Shown here: one piece after another, positions 25,471 to 33,500 of the stretch
Position numbering within the stretch: position 1 is the stretch's first letter
Layout: every line of letters starts with the position of its first letter
NCBI GenBank assembly: GCA_002428995.1
Contig: DIYJ01000020.1
Coordinates: 365,063 to 429,062 of the forward strand
Source: Flavobacteriales bacterium UBA6057
GTDB taxonomy: Bacteria > Bacteroidota > Bacteroidia > Flavobacteriales_G > Salibacteraceae
Length of the DNA: 64,000 bases
Reading direction: 5' to 3'
Translations under genes and position numbers: made by a program
Notes under the pieces: model-generated
The model's database searches: none
What the model was told of the DNA's origin: nothing
Seen by the model: only the letters and a program-made list of their open reading frames with translations

Positions 25471-25481
25471 ACAAGCGTTAC
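25468..25481 (-). promoter_or_regulatory. Inverted repeat overlapping the paaC promoter, possible PaaR-like operator
   Basis: GTAAC-AAGC-GTTAC is a perfect 5-bp dyad with a 4-base centre, placed across the -7 box. It resembles the recalled operator consensus of Thermus PaaR (CNAACGNNCGTTNG), matching AAC and CGTT in register, though not the outer C/G. No TetR gene is in the window. Function is inferred. Confidence 0.4.
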
Positions 25482-25539
25482 ACTTTGTTAAAGGAACAAT
25501 AATGACGTCATTTTGCTTACGACTCAATTTGATCGTCTG

Positions 25540-25547
25540 TATTTTTG
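25540..25547 (+). promoter_or_regulatory. Candidate -7 box before the first small T9SS gene
   Basis: TATTTTTG matches TAnnTTTG, 21 bases before the ATG at 25569. A TTG lies 24 bases upstream, one more than the usual range. Confidence 0.4.
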
Positions 25548-25568
25548 AACTTTAAAACGATCTCGCAC

Positions 25569-26318
25569 ATGAAATACGCTTACACTATACTTTTCGTTCT
25601 AATGGCCTCCTTTGGCTTTTCCCAGGATCTCACTTGGGCAGATGTAGGAGACACCATCCGCATGGCTCCTGTCGGCACAGACATTGAGTTTCACTCAGAA
25701 TACCAAAACAGCAGCATGTCGCCCATCGATGTGCGTTGGAGAATCATTGATTTCTCGCCTTCCTCCGGCAATTGGGAAGCATACCTCTGTGAAGAGGTGA
25801 TTTGTTGGCCAGATTATCCAGGAAAGTCCTGGAGTGATGTGGTTGTTCCTGCAAATGGGACCTTCCAGATGTATCAGCACGTTGAGATGTTGACTGATTC
25901 AGGTTCAGCTTACATTACGCTTTGCTCCCATGACCTCAGTGACTCTGCGGGTACTTATGAGTGCAAGACTTACTTCGCTCTTACAGACACTGCGGTAGCC
26001 GGTCCGATTGACACTACTGATACTACTGTGACTGACACTACAAATTCGATCGCCAAGATTCAGGCAGAGCAGTTCCAGTTGAAGCAGAATGCTCCTAACC
26101 CTTTCCGTGAAAGCACTGAAATTCGCTACGAAATCGCCAGCGAAAATGGAATGATCCGCATTCACGACCTCACTGGAAAGATGGTAGAAGAAGTAGCATT
26201 GACTTCCAGATCAGGAGCAGTTACTGTTGGCAACGAACTCAGATCAGGAGTTTACTTCTATTCCCTCTGGGACAATGGAATAATGAAAGCAACAAAGCGA
26301 ATGCAGGTGATTGAATAG
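25569..26318 (+). CDS. Small T9SS type A cargo protein, copy 1
   Basis: 249 residues from the ATG at 25569 (upstream codons lie before the signal peptide). Signal peptide 1-18 (ending FGFSQ). A beta-rich module of about 130 residues follows (DLTWADVGDTI, DVRWRIIDF, ICWPDY), then a Thr/Asp-rich linker (DTTDTTVTDTTN), then a sorting domain from about 170 (NAPNPFRESTEIRYEI, IRIHDLTGKMVEE). The module is unnamed to me and might be a small adhesin or ligand-binding domain. A clear homolog follows 180 bases downstream. Confidence 0.82.
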   Translation: MKYAYTILFVLMASFGFSQDLTWADVGDTIRMAPVGTDIEFHSEYQNSSMSPIDVRWRIIDFSPSSGNWEAYLCEEVICWPDYPGKSWSDVVVPANGTFQMYQHVEMLTDSGSAYITLCSHDLSDSAGTYECKTYFALTDTAVAGPIDTTDTTVTDTTNSIAKIQAEQFQLKQNAPNPFRESTEIRYEIASENGMIRIHDLTGKMVEEVALTSRSGAVTVGNELRSGVYFYSLWDNGIMKATKRMQVIE

Positions 26319-26344
26319 CATCACTGCATCGAAATACAAGATGA

Positions 26345-26373
26345 AGCCTCAACTTTTGTTGGGGCTTTTTTTT
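26345..26373 (+). terminator. Rho-independent terminator after copy 1
   Basis: A 9-bp stem (AGCCTCAAC / GTTGGGGCT, one U-G pair), TTTT loop and a run of eight T. It lies 27 bases after the stop. Confidence 0.9.
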
Positions 26374-26498
26374 GATCAAACCTTAGACCTTTGAATCGTT
26401 AGGAATCCTAGAACAATACTCGTTAGAGCGCACTAAACATGATGTTGAGCCACAATCAACCCAAAGGCTTTCCTATCTTTCTCATCTACCCCACAATT

Positions 26499-27242
26499 AT
26501 GAAGCTTTTTACAACCCTTCTGCTGCTCTTCTCGATCCTACCAGCGTTTTCTCAACACGTCCATTGGAATTATATAGATGACAGCGTTGCTGTTGTCCAG
26601 GGAGATACAGACGTTTATTTCGATTCGGAATATGTCAATGATGCAGACACGGCCATTGACCTGCGCTGGAGAGTGATGTCATTCTCATCGCCTGATCCCT
26701 CATGGGATGCTCACATGTTTGATATTATATGCTGGCCGAGTATATCAGAGGTATGGACGGCCGATGTGCCCATGCCTGCAAATTCCACGATACTATCTGT
26801 GCCTGTTATCCATGTGAAAGAAGGTAGTGGAACCAGTGTGCTACAGGTTTGTGTCTTCGATGTAACAGATTCTGCTGGAACGAGAGTTTGCAGGTCATTC
26901 ACAGCCATTGTTGAAGACACGACAACAACGGATACAACCCAAACAGACACAAGTGCAAGCGACCCTTTGCTCGGACTAAGAAACCCTCTAAAAAAGAGCA
27001 GCCTCGCACAGAATAGCCCGAACCCTTTTTTCGAGTCTACCCAAATCAAATACGAATTGCCTGGTGCGAAAGGTGTGATGCGCATTCACGATCTGCACGG
27101 TAAGTTGGTGGAGGAGCGAATTCTTGCAAAAAGCGCAGGCGTAATTACAGTTGGCGATGGATTAGAAGCCGGCATGTATGTGTACTCGCTATGGAGCAAT
27201 GGCGTCAAGCTGGATTCGAAACGAATGATCTTGAGCCGATAA
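26499..27242 (+). CDS. Small T9SS type A cargo protein, copy 2
   Basis: 247 residues from the ATG at 26499, which gives the signal peptide 1-19 (ending PAFSQ); the longer frame adds 20 residues. It matches copy 1 along its whole length: DLRWRVMSF for DVRWRIIDF, IICWP for VICWP, DSAGTRVC for DSAGTYEC, the same DTT linker, and the sorting-domain phrases NSPNPFFEST and MRIHDLHGKLVEER. Overall divergence is high, so the duplication is old. Confidence 0.82.
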   Translation: MKLFTTLLLLFSILPAFSQHVHWNYIDDSVAVVQGDTDVYFDSEYVNDADTAIDLRWRVMSFSSPDPSWDAHMFDIICWPSISEVWTADVPMPANSTILSVPVIHVKEGSGTSVLQVCVFDVTDSAGTRVCRSFTAIVEDTTTTDTTQTDTSASDPLLGLRNPLKKSSLAQNSPNPFFESTQIKYELPGAKGVMRIHDLHGKLVEERILAKSAGVITVGDGLEAGMYVYSLWSNGVKLDSKRMILSR

Positions 27243-27254
27243 GGCGATAAACGA

Positions 27255-27286
27255 AAAAAGGTCCGGCTTGAAAGCCGGACCTTTTC
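27255..27286. terminator. Bidirectional terminator between copy 2 and tRNA-Gln
   Basis: A perfect 9-bp stem (GGTCCGGCT / AGCCGGACC) with a TGAA loop, flanked by A-runs on the left and T on the right, so it works on both strands. It can end the T9SS gene on plus and the tRNA transcript on minus. Confidence 0.9.
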
Positions 27287-27290
27287 CTGT

Positions 27291-27361
27291 TGCCCCACTA
27301 GGACTCGAACCTAGACTGACTGAACCAAAATCAGCTGTCCTGCCAATTAGACGATGGGGCA
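27291..27361 (-). tRNA. tRNA-Gln (anticodon TTG)
   Basis: The 71-base minus-strand sequence folds as a cloverleaf: 7-bp acceptor (TGCCCCA / TGGGGCA), D-stem GTCT/GGAC, anticodon stem GCTGA/TCAGT with loop TTTTGGT (anticodon TTG), and T-stem CTAGG/CCTAG with loop TTCGAGT. The CCA end is not encoded. Confidence 0.97.
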
Positions 27362-27422
27362 TTCCCTTCTAAGGGGCGCCAAAATTAAAAAGAATTCATA
27401 TTTGTACGAAGGAAGTTTTTCA

Positions 27423-28040
27423 ATGTACTTCAAGCACGTCCCAAACATCGTAAAACCGCTGGCTAAAGACCTGATTTTTGACCTTCCCAACGAAGACCAA
27501 AATCTCTTCCTCACCTTTGATGACGGGCCTCACCCGGAAATCACCCCCTGGGTCATGGACGAACTGGATCGCTTTGATGCAAAGGCTACTTTTTTTCTGA
27601 TTGGCAAAAATGTAGTCGAATATCCAGAGCTTTTGGAGGAATTATTGGAGCGCGGACATGCCATCGGTAATCATAGTCACTCGCACAAAAGCGGATGGAA
27701 AACAGCCAACACTGACTACTTCTCAGATGTAGAAGCGTGCGCCAACCATGTTCAAAGCACGCTGTTCAGACCGCCCTATGGTGAGATTAGCCGCTCACAA
27801 TCGGTGCACTTGAAGAAAGAGTACAAAATCATCCTCTGGAGCGATTTAAGCGCTGATTTTGACGCTGCCTATACAGCGGACGATTGCGTTCGCTTCGCTA
27901 CGAGCAAGGTGAAGTCAGGTAGCATTGTCGTATTCCACGACAGTGAAAAGGCGTGGCCTCGACTGGAAGCGGCCCTACCTCGCTGTCTTGAATACTATTC
28001 TAGCAAGCGGTTGAAGATGGCGCCCATTCATCTGTATTGA
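27423..28040 (+). CDS. Polysaccharide deacetylase (NodB homology domain)
   Basis: 205 residues from the ATG at 27423; the longer frame would start inside the tRNA. NodB motifs: LTFDDGPHP (catalytic and metal Asp), GNHSHSH (metal His pair), FRPPYG, and HDSEKAW near the end. No signal peptide is visible, so it is probably cytoplasmic or peripheral. It removes acetyl groups from N-acetylated sugars; the substrate (peptidoglycan, chitin-like or capsule) cannot be told. Convergent with the MBL gene with a 34-base gap. Confidence 0.9.
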   Translation: MYFKHVPNIVKPLAKDLIFDLPNEDQNLFLTFDDGPHPEITPWVMDELDRFDAKATFFLIGKNVVEYPELLEELLERGHAIGNHSHSHKSGWKTANTDYFSDVEACANHVQSTLFRPPYGEISRSQSVHLKKEYKIILWSDLSADFDAAYTADDCVRFATSKVKSGSIVVFHDSEKAWPRLEAALPRCLEYYSSKRLKMAPIHLY

Positions 28041-28074
28041 GCACACCTGGAAAAGATGAAGGACCAGAAAAGCT

Positions 28075-29466
28075 TTAGACTGCCTGCGCCTCCACTACTT
28101 CTGCACCGAGCGCCTTCAAGGCATCAAATCCTCCCTTTACATCCACAACGCCCAAGATTCCCTTGGATCGCATGAGGCTAGCAGCCACCATGGAACGGTA
28201 GCCACTCTTGCAATGCACATGGTAGAGACTGGAAGCATTGAACGCCTTGTAACCATCCTGCAGGAAGTCGAGCGGAGAATTGATAGCACCTGGAAGATGG
28301 CTGGTATCAAACTCACTTGGCTTTCTTACGTCCACGGTCTGCTTTTCTCCTTGCAGAGCAAGGAACTCTTCCGCAGAAACAGATGGCATGGAAACAACCG
28401 GAAGGCCTGCCTGCTGCCATGAGTTCATTCCACCGGAAAGGAAGCCGTTGACACCGGAAAAGCCAACACGCGCCAAACGCATGACCACCTCCTGCTCCTT
28501 GCCTTCATCCGCGATGATGAGCATGGGTTGATTCAGGTCATGAATCAAGGCTCCTGCCCAGGGCGCAAACTGACCATGCAAACCAATGAAGAGTGATCCG
28601 GGAATGTGTGCTGCTCGATAATCATCCTGGTGACGTGTATCCAGTATAAGGACATTATCCTCTTTACTGGCAGCCAAGAATGCACTGGGATCAAGTCCTT
28701 TCAAGGAATGCTCATAGAGGCTCTCTAAGGAGCTGTAACCACTCTTGTTCAGACTCGCGGCCTGCGCAAAGTATGCCGGGGGTGGCGGAATGCCATCTGT
28801 AAGCTGAACAACGAAGTCTTCTCTGGAAATATCACTCAGGGCGTAGTTGGACTGTCGCTGTTCACCAAGAGTTGAAAAGGTTTCCTTCGACATGTTCTTG
28901 CCACAGGCTGAACCTGCCCCATGAGCTGGATAAACCGTGACAACATCGGGCAGCCCCATGATTTTGGAACGCAACGAATCGTAGAGCGTTCCTGCCATGT
29001 CCTCAGCTGTAATGGATCCTTCTTTCTGTGCCAAATCTGGTCGACCTACATCACCAATGAACAAGGTGTCGCCCGTGAAAATGGCATGAGGCTCACCGGC
29101 CTGATCGATCAACAGGAAGCAAGAGGATTCTGGAGTATGACCTGGGGTGTGGAGCACTTTGATCTTAACATCTCCCAATTCGAACACTTGCTCATCCCTG
29201 GCTTCAATAATGTCAAAGGAGGTCTTCGCTCCCGGACCGTAGACGATGGGCGCACCCGTGGCTTTGCTGAGGTCGAGATGACCACTTACAAAGTCAGCAT
29301 GGAAGTGTGTTTCAAACACAAACTTGATCTCAGCTCCCCGCTCCTTCGCCTTTTCAATGTAGGGTTCGGTTTCACGAAGAGGATCCACAATCGCAGCTTC
29401 CCCGTTAGATTCTATATAGTAGGCTGCCTCAGCAAGGCAATTGGTATAGATCTGTTCTATGTACAT
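28075..29466 (-). CDS. MBL-fold hydrolase fused to two rhodanese domains (persulfide dioxygenase-like)
   Basis: 463 residues from the ATG at 29466. The MBL domain (1-245) has THFHADF at 53-59, HTPGHTPES and TGDTLFIGDVGR. The first rhodanese (about 260-360) lacks a catalytic Cys (IIADEGKE at that place). The second (about 370-463) keeps it in HCKSGYRS. This is the ETHE1/BLH-type layout that oxidises glutathione or protein persulfide using one iron atom. The usual sixth residue His of HxHxDH is Phe59, which removes a second metal site but leaves the mononuclear iron ligands. Role: sulfide/persulfide detoxification in the cytoplasm. A terminator from the upstream operon lies before it. Confidence 0.85.
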   Translation of the reverse strand: MYIEQIYTNCLAEAAYYIESNGEAAIVDPLRETEPYIEKAKERGAEIKFVFETHFHADFVSGHLDLSKATGAPIVYGPGAKTSFDIIEARDEQVFELGDVKIKVLHTPGHTPESSCFLLIDQAGEPHAIFTGDTLFIGDVGRPDLAQKEGSITAEDMAGTLYDSLRSKIMGLPDVVTVYPAHGAGSACGKNMSKETFSTLGEQRQSNYALSDISREDFVVQLTDGIPPPPAYFAQAASLNKSGYSSLESLYEHSLKGLDPSAFLAASKEDNVLILDTRHQDDYRAAHIPGSLFIGLHGQFAPWAGALIHDLNQPMLIIADEGKEQEVVMRLARVGFSGVNGFLSGGMNSWQQAGLPVVSMPSVSAEEFLALQGEKQTVDVRKPSEFDTSHLPGAINSPLDFLQDGYKAFNASSLYHVHCKSGYRSMVAASLMRSKGILGVVDVKGGFDALKALGAEVVEAQAV

Positions 29467-29474
29467 AGTCTGAA

Positions 29475-29513
29475 ATGAAAAAGCGAAGGTAGAAACTAAT
29501 CCACCTTCGCTTT
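29475..29513 (-). terminator. Rho-independent terminator of the adhesin-PorP/SprF operon
   Basis: An 11-bp stem (AAAGCGAAGGT / ACCTTCGCTTT) with a 12-base loop. Read on minus it is followed by a T-run. It lies 24 bases after the PorP/SprF stop and just upstream of the MBL start. Confidence 0.85.
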
Positions 29514-29536
29514 GTATTCTGAGTGACAATGAAAAC

Positions 29537-30523
29537 CTACTCGGTCACAACCGGCCTTGGATTTCGCTTGCTGAAGTTGATGGCCAACAGGAGCTCATGG
29601 GAGCCTGTAGTGCTCCCCGCAATGCTACCGGTTGGAATATCATAAGCATAACCGATCATGAGGTTGTTCTGGAACTTGTATCCAGCCATGATACCGATAC
29701 TGTTCGCATCTACATTAGGGATCTCCTGAATCTTGTCATAGATCACCGGAAACCAGCTTCTGTAGAGTGCTCCCAGCCATACCATGTCCTTGTAAAAACC
29801 ACGGGCATACACATCGATCATGCCGAGCGTAGATTCGGTTTCATACTTACCAAGACCACCTGCTTCGACTGAGAAGTTATCATTGATATTGTAGGTATAA
29901 GCTCCGTTCAACATGAAGTGACGACTGAGCGCACTTTGTGTTTCGGGATAATCATCGAAAAACTGCAGCTTCCCTCCCACTACTTGCGGGGCTGCGATGC
30001 CTACATGGAAGTGCTCACCGGAGAAACGAACCGCAGCACCGATGTCCGGACGGAGCTCGTTCATGAGGCCGTTGCTCAGGGCGATATCGTTTGAATTCTG
30101 CAAATCCAGGCGGTTACCATCAATAGAGAACTGCTGAAAACCTCCGGCAAGCGAAAAGCTGAGTCGGAGAATATCATTCAGTTTCAGGTGATAGGCATAC
30201 GCGAGCTGGAAACCATTCCTCCGCGTGTGACCGGCTACATCGCTGTAGACATAACCTCCGATTCCCATGTTATCACGGATGATCGGGCCGTTGACACCGA
30301 GGTAGTAAGTAACGGGAGCACCGTCAATTCCCACCCACTGGTTTCTGTAAACGGCAGTCGCGTTGAAGTAATTGTTAATTCCGGCTACTGCTGAATTAAC
30401 CCTGAACTCGTTCAGCATGAACTGCGAGTACTGCTCTATCTGTTGTGCTTTGGCAGAGCCAAAGGCAATACTCGACAGGAAGCATATGAAGAGGGCCTTT
30501 TTCATGACGCTGAATTTTTTCAT
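29537..30523 (-). CDS. PorP/SprF-family type IX secretion outer-membrane protein
   Basis: 328 residues; signal peptide within 1-27 (ending GSAKAQ). The family signatures are QQIEQYSQFMLNEFRVNSA, VYRNQWVGIDGAP, GIGGYVYSD and the C-terminal TGSHELLLAINF. In Flavobacterium SprF is needed to present the adhesin SprB on the surface. Here the gene starts 2 bases after the stop of the giant SprB-like adhesin, so it is almost surely its dedicated partner. Barrel of about 14 strands in the outer membrane. A second start at Met7 is possible. Confidence 0.94.
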   Translation of the reverse strand: MKKFSVMKKALFICFLSSIAFGSAKAQQIEQYSQFMLNEFRVNSAVAGINNYFNATAVYRNQWVGIDGAPVTYYLGVNGPIIRDNMGIGGYVYSDVAGHTRRNGFQLAYAYHLKLNDILRLSFSLAGGFQQFSIDGNRLDLQNSNDIALSNGLMNELRPDIGAAVRFSGEHFHVGIAAPQVVGGKLQFFDDYPETQSALSRHFMLNGAYTYNINDNFSVEAGGLGKYETESTLGMIDVYARGFYKDMVWLGALYRSWFPVIYDKIQEIPNVDANSIGIMAGYKFQNNLMIGYAYDIPTGSIAGSTTGSHELLLAINFSKRNPRPVVTE

Positions 30524-30525
30524 GA

Positions 30526-33500
30526 TTACTTAAGGATAGTTACAGGACCTGTGATCTTGTCTTCCGCTCTTGGATCTGCAAGGTCGATGATATAATAGTA
30601 GGTTCCTGTCGGCATGGTGTTACCATTGAACTGACCGTTCCAAGGGTTCGTGTAACCTGGATCTGATTTGTAGAGCAAGTTACCCCATCGGTTGTAAATC
30701 TCGACAGTCGCGTTCGGGAATTCATCAATACGATCAATGGTAAAGAAGTCATTCACACCGTCACCGTTTGGTGAGAAACCATCGTTTGGATCGATCAACT
30801 TCTCAACCGTGATGAGCACGCTATCGATTCCGAAACACCCGATGTCATCAGTACCACTCACATAGTAGAGCGTGGTAACGAGTGGATTCGCATCAGGATT
30901 GGCTTCTGTGCTACCGCTGAGGTCAGTAATTGGTGACCAGGTCACACTCACTCCATCAGCAGCAGTTGGAGAACCTCCAATGGCAACGCTGTTACCAGGC
31001 TCGATCGTGCGATCTGGACCGGCATCAATTCCAGGTCCATCAGACTCAAAGAGCACCACTGTGTCACGAGCGATACAGATGTCGTTCACAGCTTCGATGA
31101 CGAAGATGCTGGTGTCAGCATAGATGTCTACGAAGACAGTGCTGGTAGTTCCAAGTACAACACCATTGCCATTGATCCATCTTAGGGAAGCGGCTCCGCT
31201 GTCTATAGCACTCAGCTGCACTCCAATGGCATTTGGACATACGGTGCTATCACCAACCGCTGTGACACTTACTGAATTCAGTGCGTTCACCACGAAGGTG
31301 TCTGAGATTGTACAACCATTGCCATCAGTAACGAGCAACACATAGGTATCAGGAAGGATGTTCGTCAGATCCTGTGCGTTCAGCGTGTCTGTAGAACTGG
31401 TCCACTCATAGTTGTATGGAGGAACACCTCCAGTTACTGTCACGGATACTTCACCATCGCTGATGTTGTTACAAGAGGCATCTCTGAGCGAATCAAGGGT
31501 GATCACCAGTGTATCTGGTCCGGCAATGGTGAACACTTGAGTGAGTGAGCAGCCATTGGCATCAGTCGCAGTTACGGTGTAAGTACCGGAACACAATCCG
31601 TTGATCGTACTATCCGTACCTCCATTGCTCCAGAGGTATGCATATGGCGCAGTGCCACCGCCAATCTCTACAGATGCTTCACCGTTGCAATCAACTGCAC
31701 AGGTAACATCCACCTGCTGTGTACTCAACACAAGCAGCTCAGCGGGCTCGAGCACCTCGTAGATTCCGAATGACAGACAGAGGTCAGCATCGGATACGGC
31801 CAGGGTATCAGGCCCTGCACAGAGGTTAGAGTCAATCGCCATGGTTCCACCGCTTGACCAAAGGATGTTGTAAGGCGCTGTGCCTTCTGTGATGGTAGTA
31901 AAGATGATACCATCACAGAGGCCGAAGCAGCTTACGTGTCGTATGGAATCGAGGGTGATCACCGGAGCACTGTCGTTGTTTAGAATGATTGGGAAGGCAG
32001 CAACACAACCGTTGCCATCGGTCACCTCTACATTGTAGATACCTGCAAACAGGTTACTGGCTGCTGTATCGTTCTGAGGAGGTGTCAATGGATCGAAGTT
32101 TACATCCAGCCACTGGTAGCTGTAGGCGTTTGGCGTGCCTGGAGTTCCACCGGAAGCGGATACATCTACGTAGCCATCTGCTACCTGACAATCAGGATTG
32201 AACAAGCTGTCGATGTTGATCGTGATAACCGGTGGCTGTGTCACCGTGAAGCTATCGATGCTGAAGCATCCGGTAGAGTCCGTAACAGTCACACTGTAAT
32301 CTCCTGCACAAAGGCTATCGATCATTGCAGTGGTGTCTCCTGTAGACCATTGAATGGTGTAAGGCAGTACTCCACCTGAAAGACTCAGGTCGATGCTTCC
32401 ATCACACACACCTGGACAGGTAGTGTTGGTGATCGTTGCTGCAATGTTCACCGGTGTTGGATCTGTCAGTATCACAGAGTCGATGATCACCGCTGACAAT
32501 CCATCCGTGATGGTCACCACATAAGTTCCGGCACAAAGGCTGTCGATAGTATCCCCAAACTCACCGTTGCTCCATACATAAGCGTAAGGAGGAATGCCAC
32601 CGCTCACCGTTGCAGTGATCTCTCCATCACATCCGTTGCCGAGACAGCTGATCTCAGTCACAGCGAAGGTGACAAAGATGGCGTCAGGCTCAGTGATGGT
32701 AATGGTATCTACAGTAGAGCATCCGGTAGAGTCCGTAACGGTTACTGAATAGAATCCTGCACAGAGGCTATCGGCTGTTGCAGTTGTGTCTCCATTCGAC
32801 CAGTTGTAGGTAATTGTTCCTCCGCCTGTGATGATGGACACCGTTGCCGTTCCATCACACACTCCGTTGGCAGAGGTATTCACCCCGCTGAGGGCGATGG
32901 TCGGACCATTGGTTTCAGACACTGGATAGTCAAATGTCTGGCTACAGCCGATCGAATCAGTTACAGTAGCTGTGTAGAGACCGAAGCAGAGTGAATCTGC
33001 GAAGAGTCCTGTATCACCATTGGACCATTGTACGCTCAGGTTTGTGCCTGTTCCTCCACTGAAGGCGGCAGCTACTGATCCATCACACTGTCCACAATTG
33101 GCATCGTTCACCACAACCAGTCCCTGAACGATCTCTGCAGGCTCATCAATGTCGAACGAATCGAGTTTCTGGCATCCGTTGGCATCAGTCACAGTCACGA
33201 AGTAGGTTCCAGCGCAGAGCCCATTTGCCTGAGATGTTCCATTACCATTCGCTGGCACTGGGTTCCAGTTGTAGGAGTAAGTTCCAACACCATTGGTGGG
33301 CGACAAGACCACACTTCCATCACACTGACCGAAGCAGCTCACATCTGACACAACCGCGTTGGTTTGAATCTCGGCAGGCTCATCGATGGTGAAAGTGAAG
33401 ATGCTGTCACAACCAGCATTGTCGCTCACGGTCACTGTATAGGTGCCTGCACAGAGGTTTGGATTATTTGGAGTATTCGCTCCAATGTTGCTCCAGGCGA

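Noticed and set aside
28075..29466. MBL domain loss of function from the HFHADF change
   Set aside because: The replaced His is not an iron ligand in ETHE1-type enzymes, and the other ligands are intact, so it need not be inactive.
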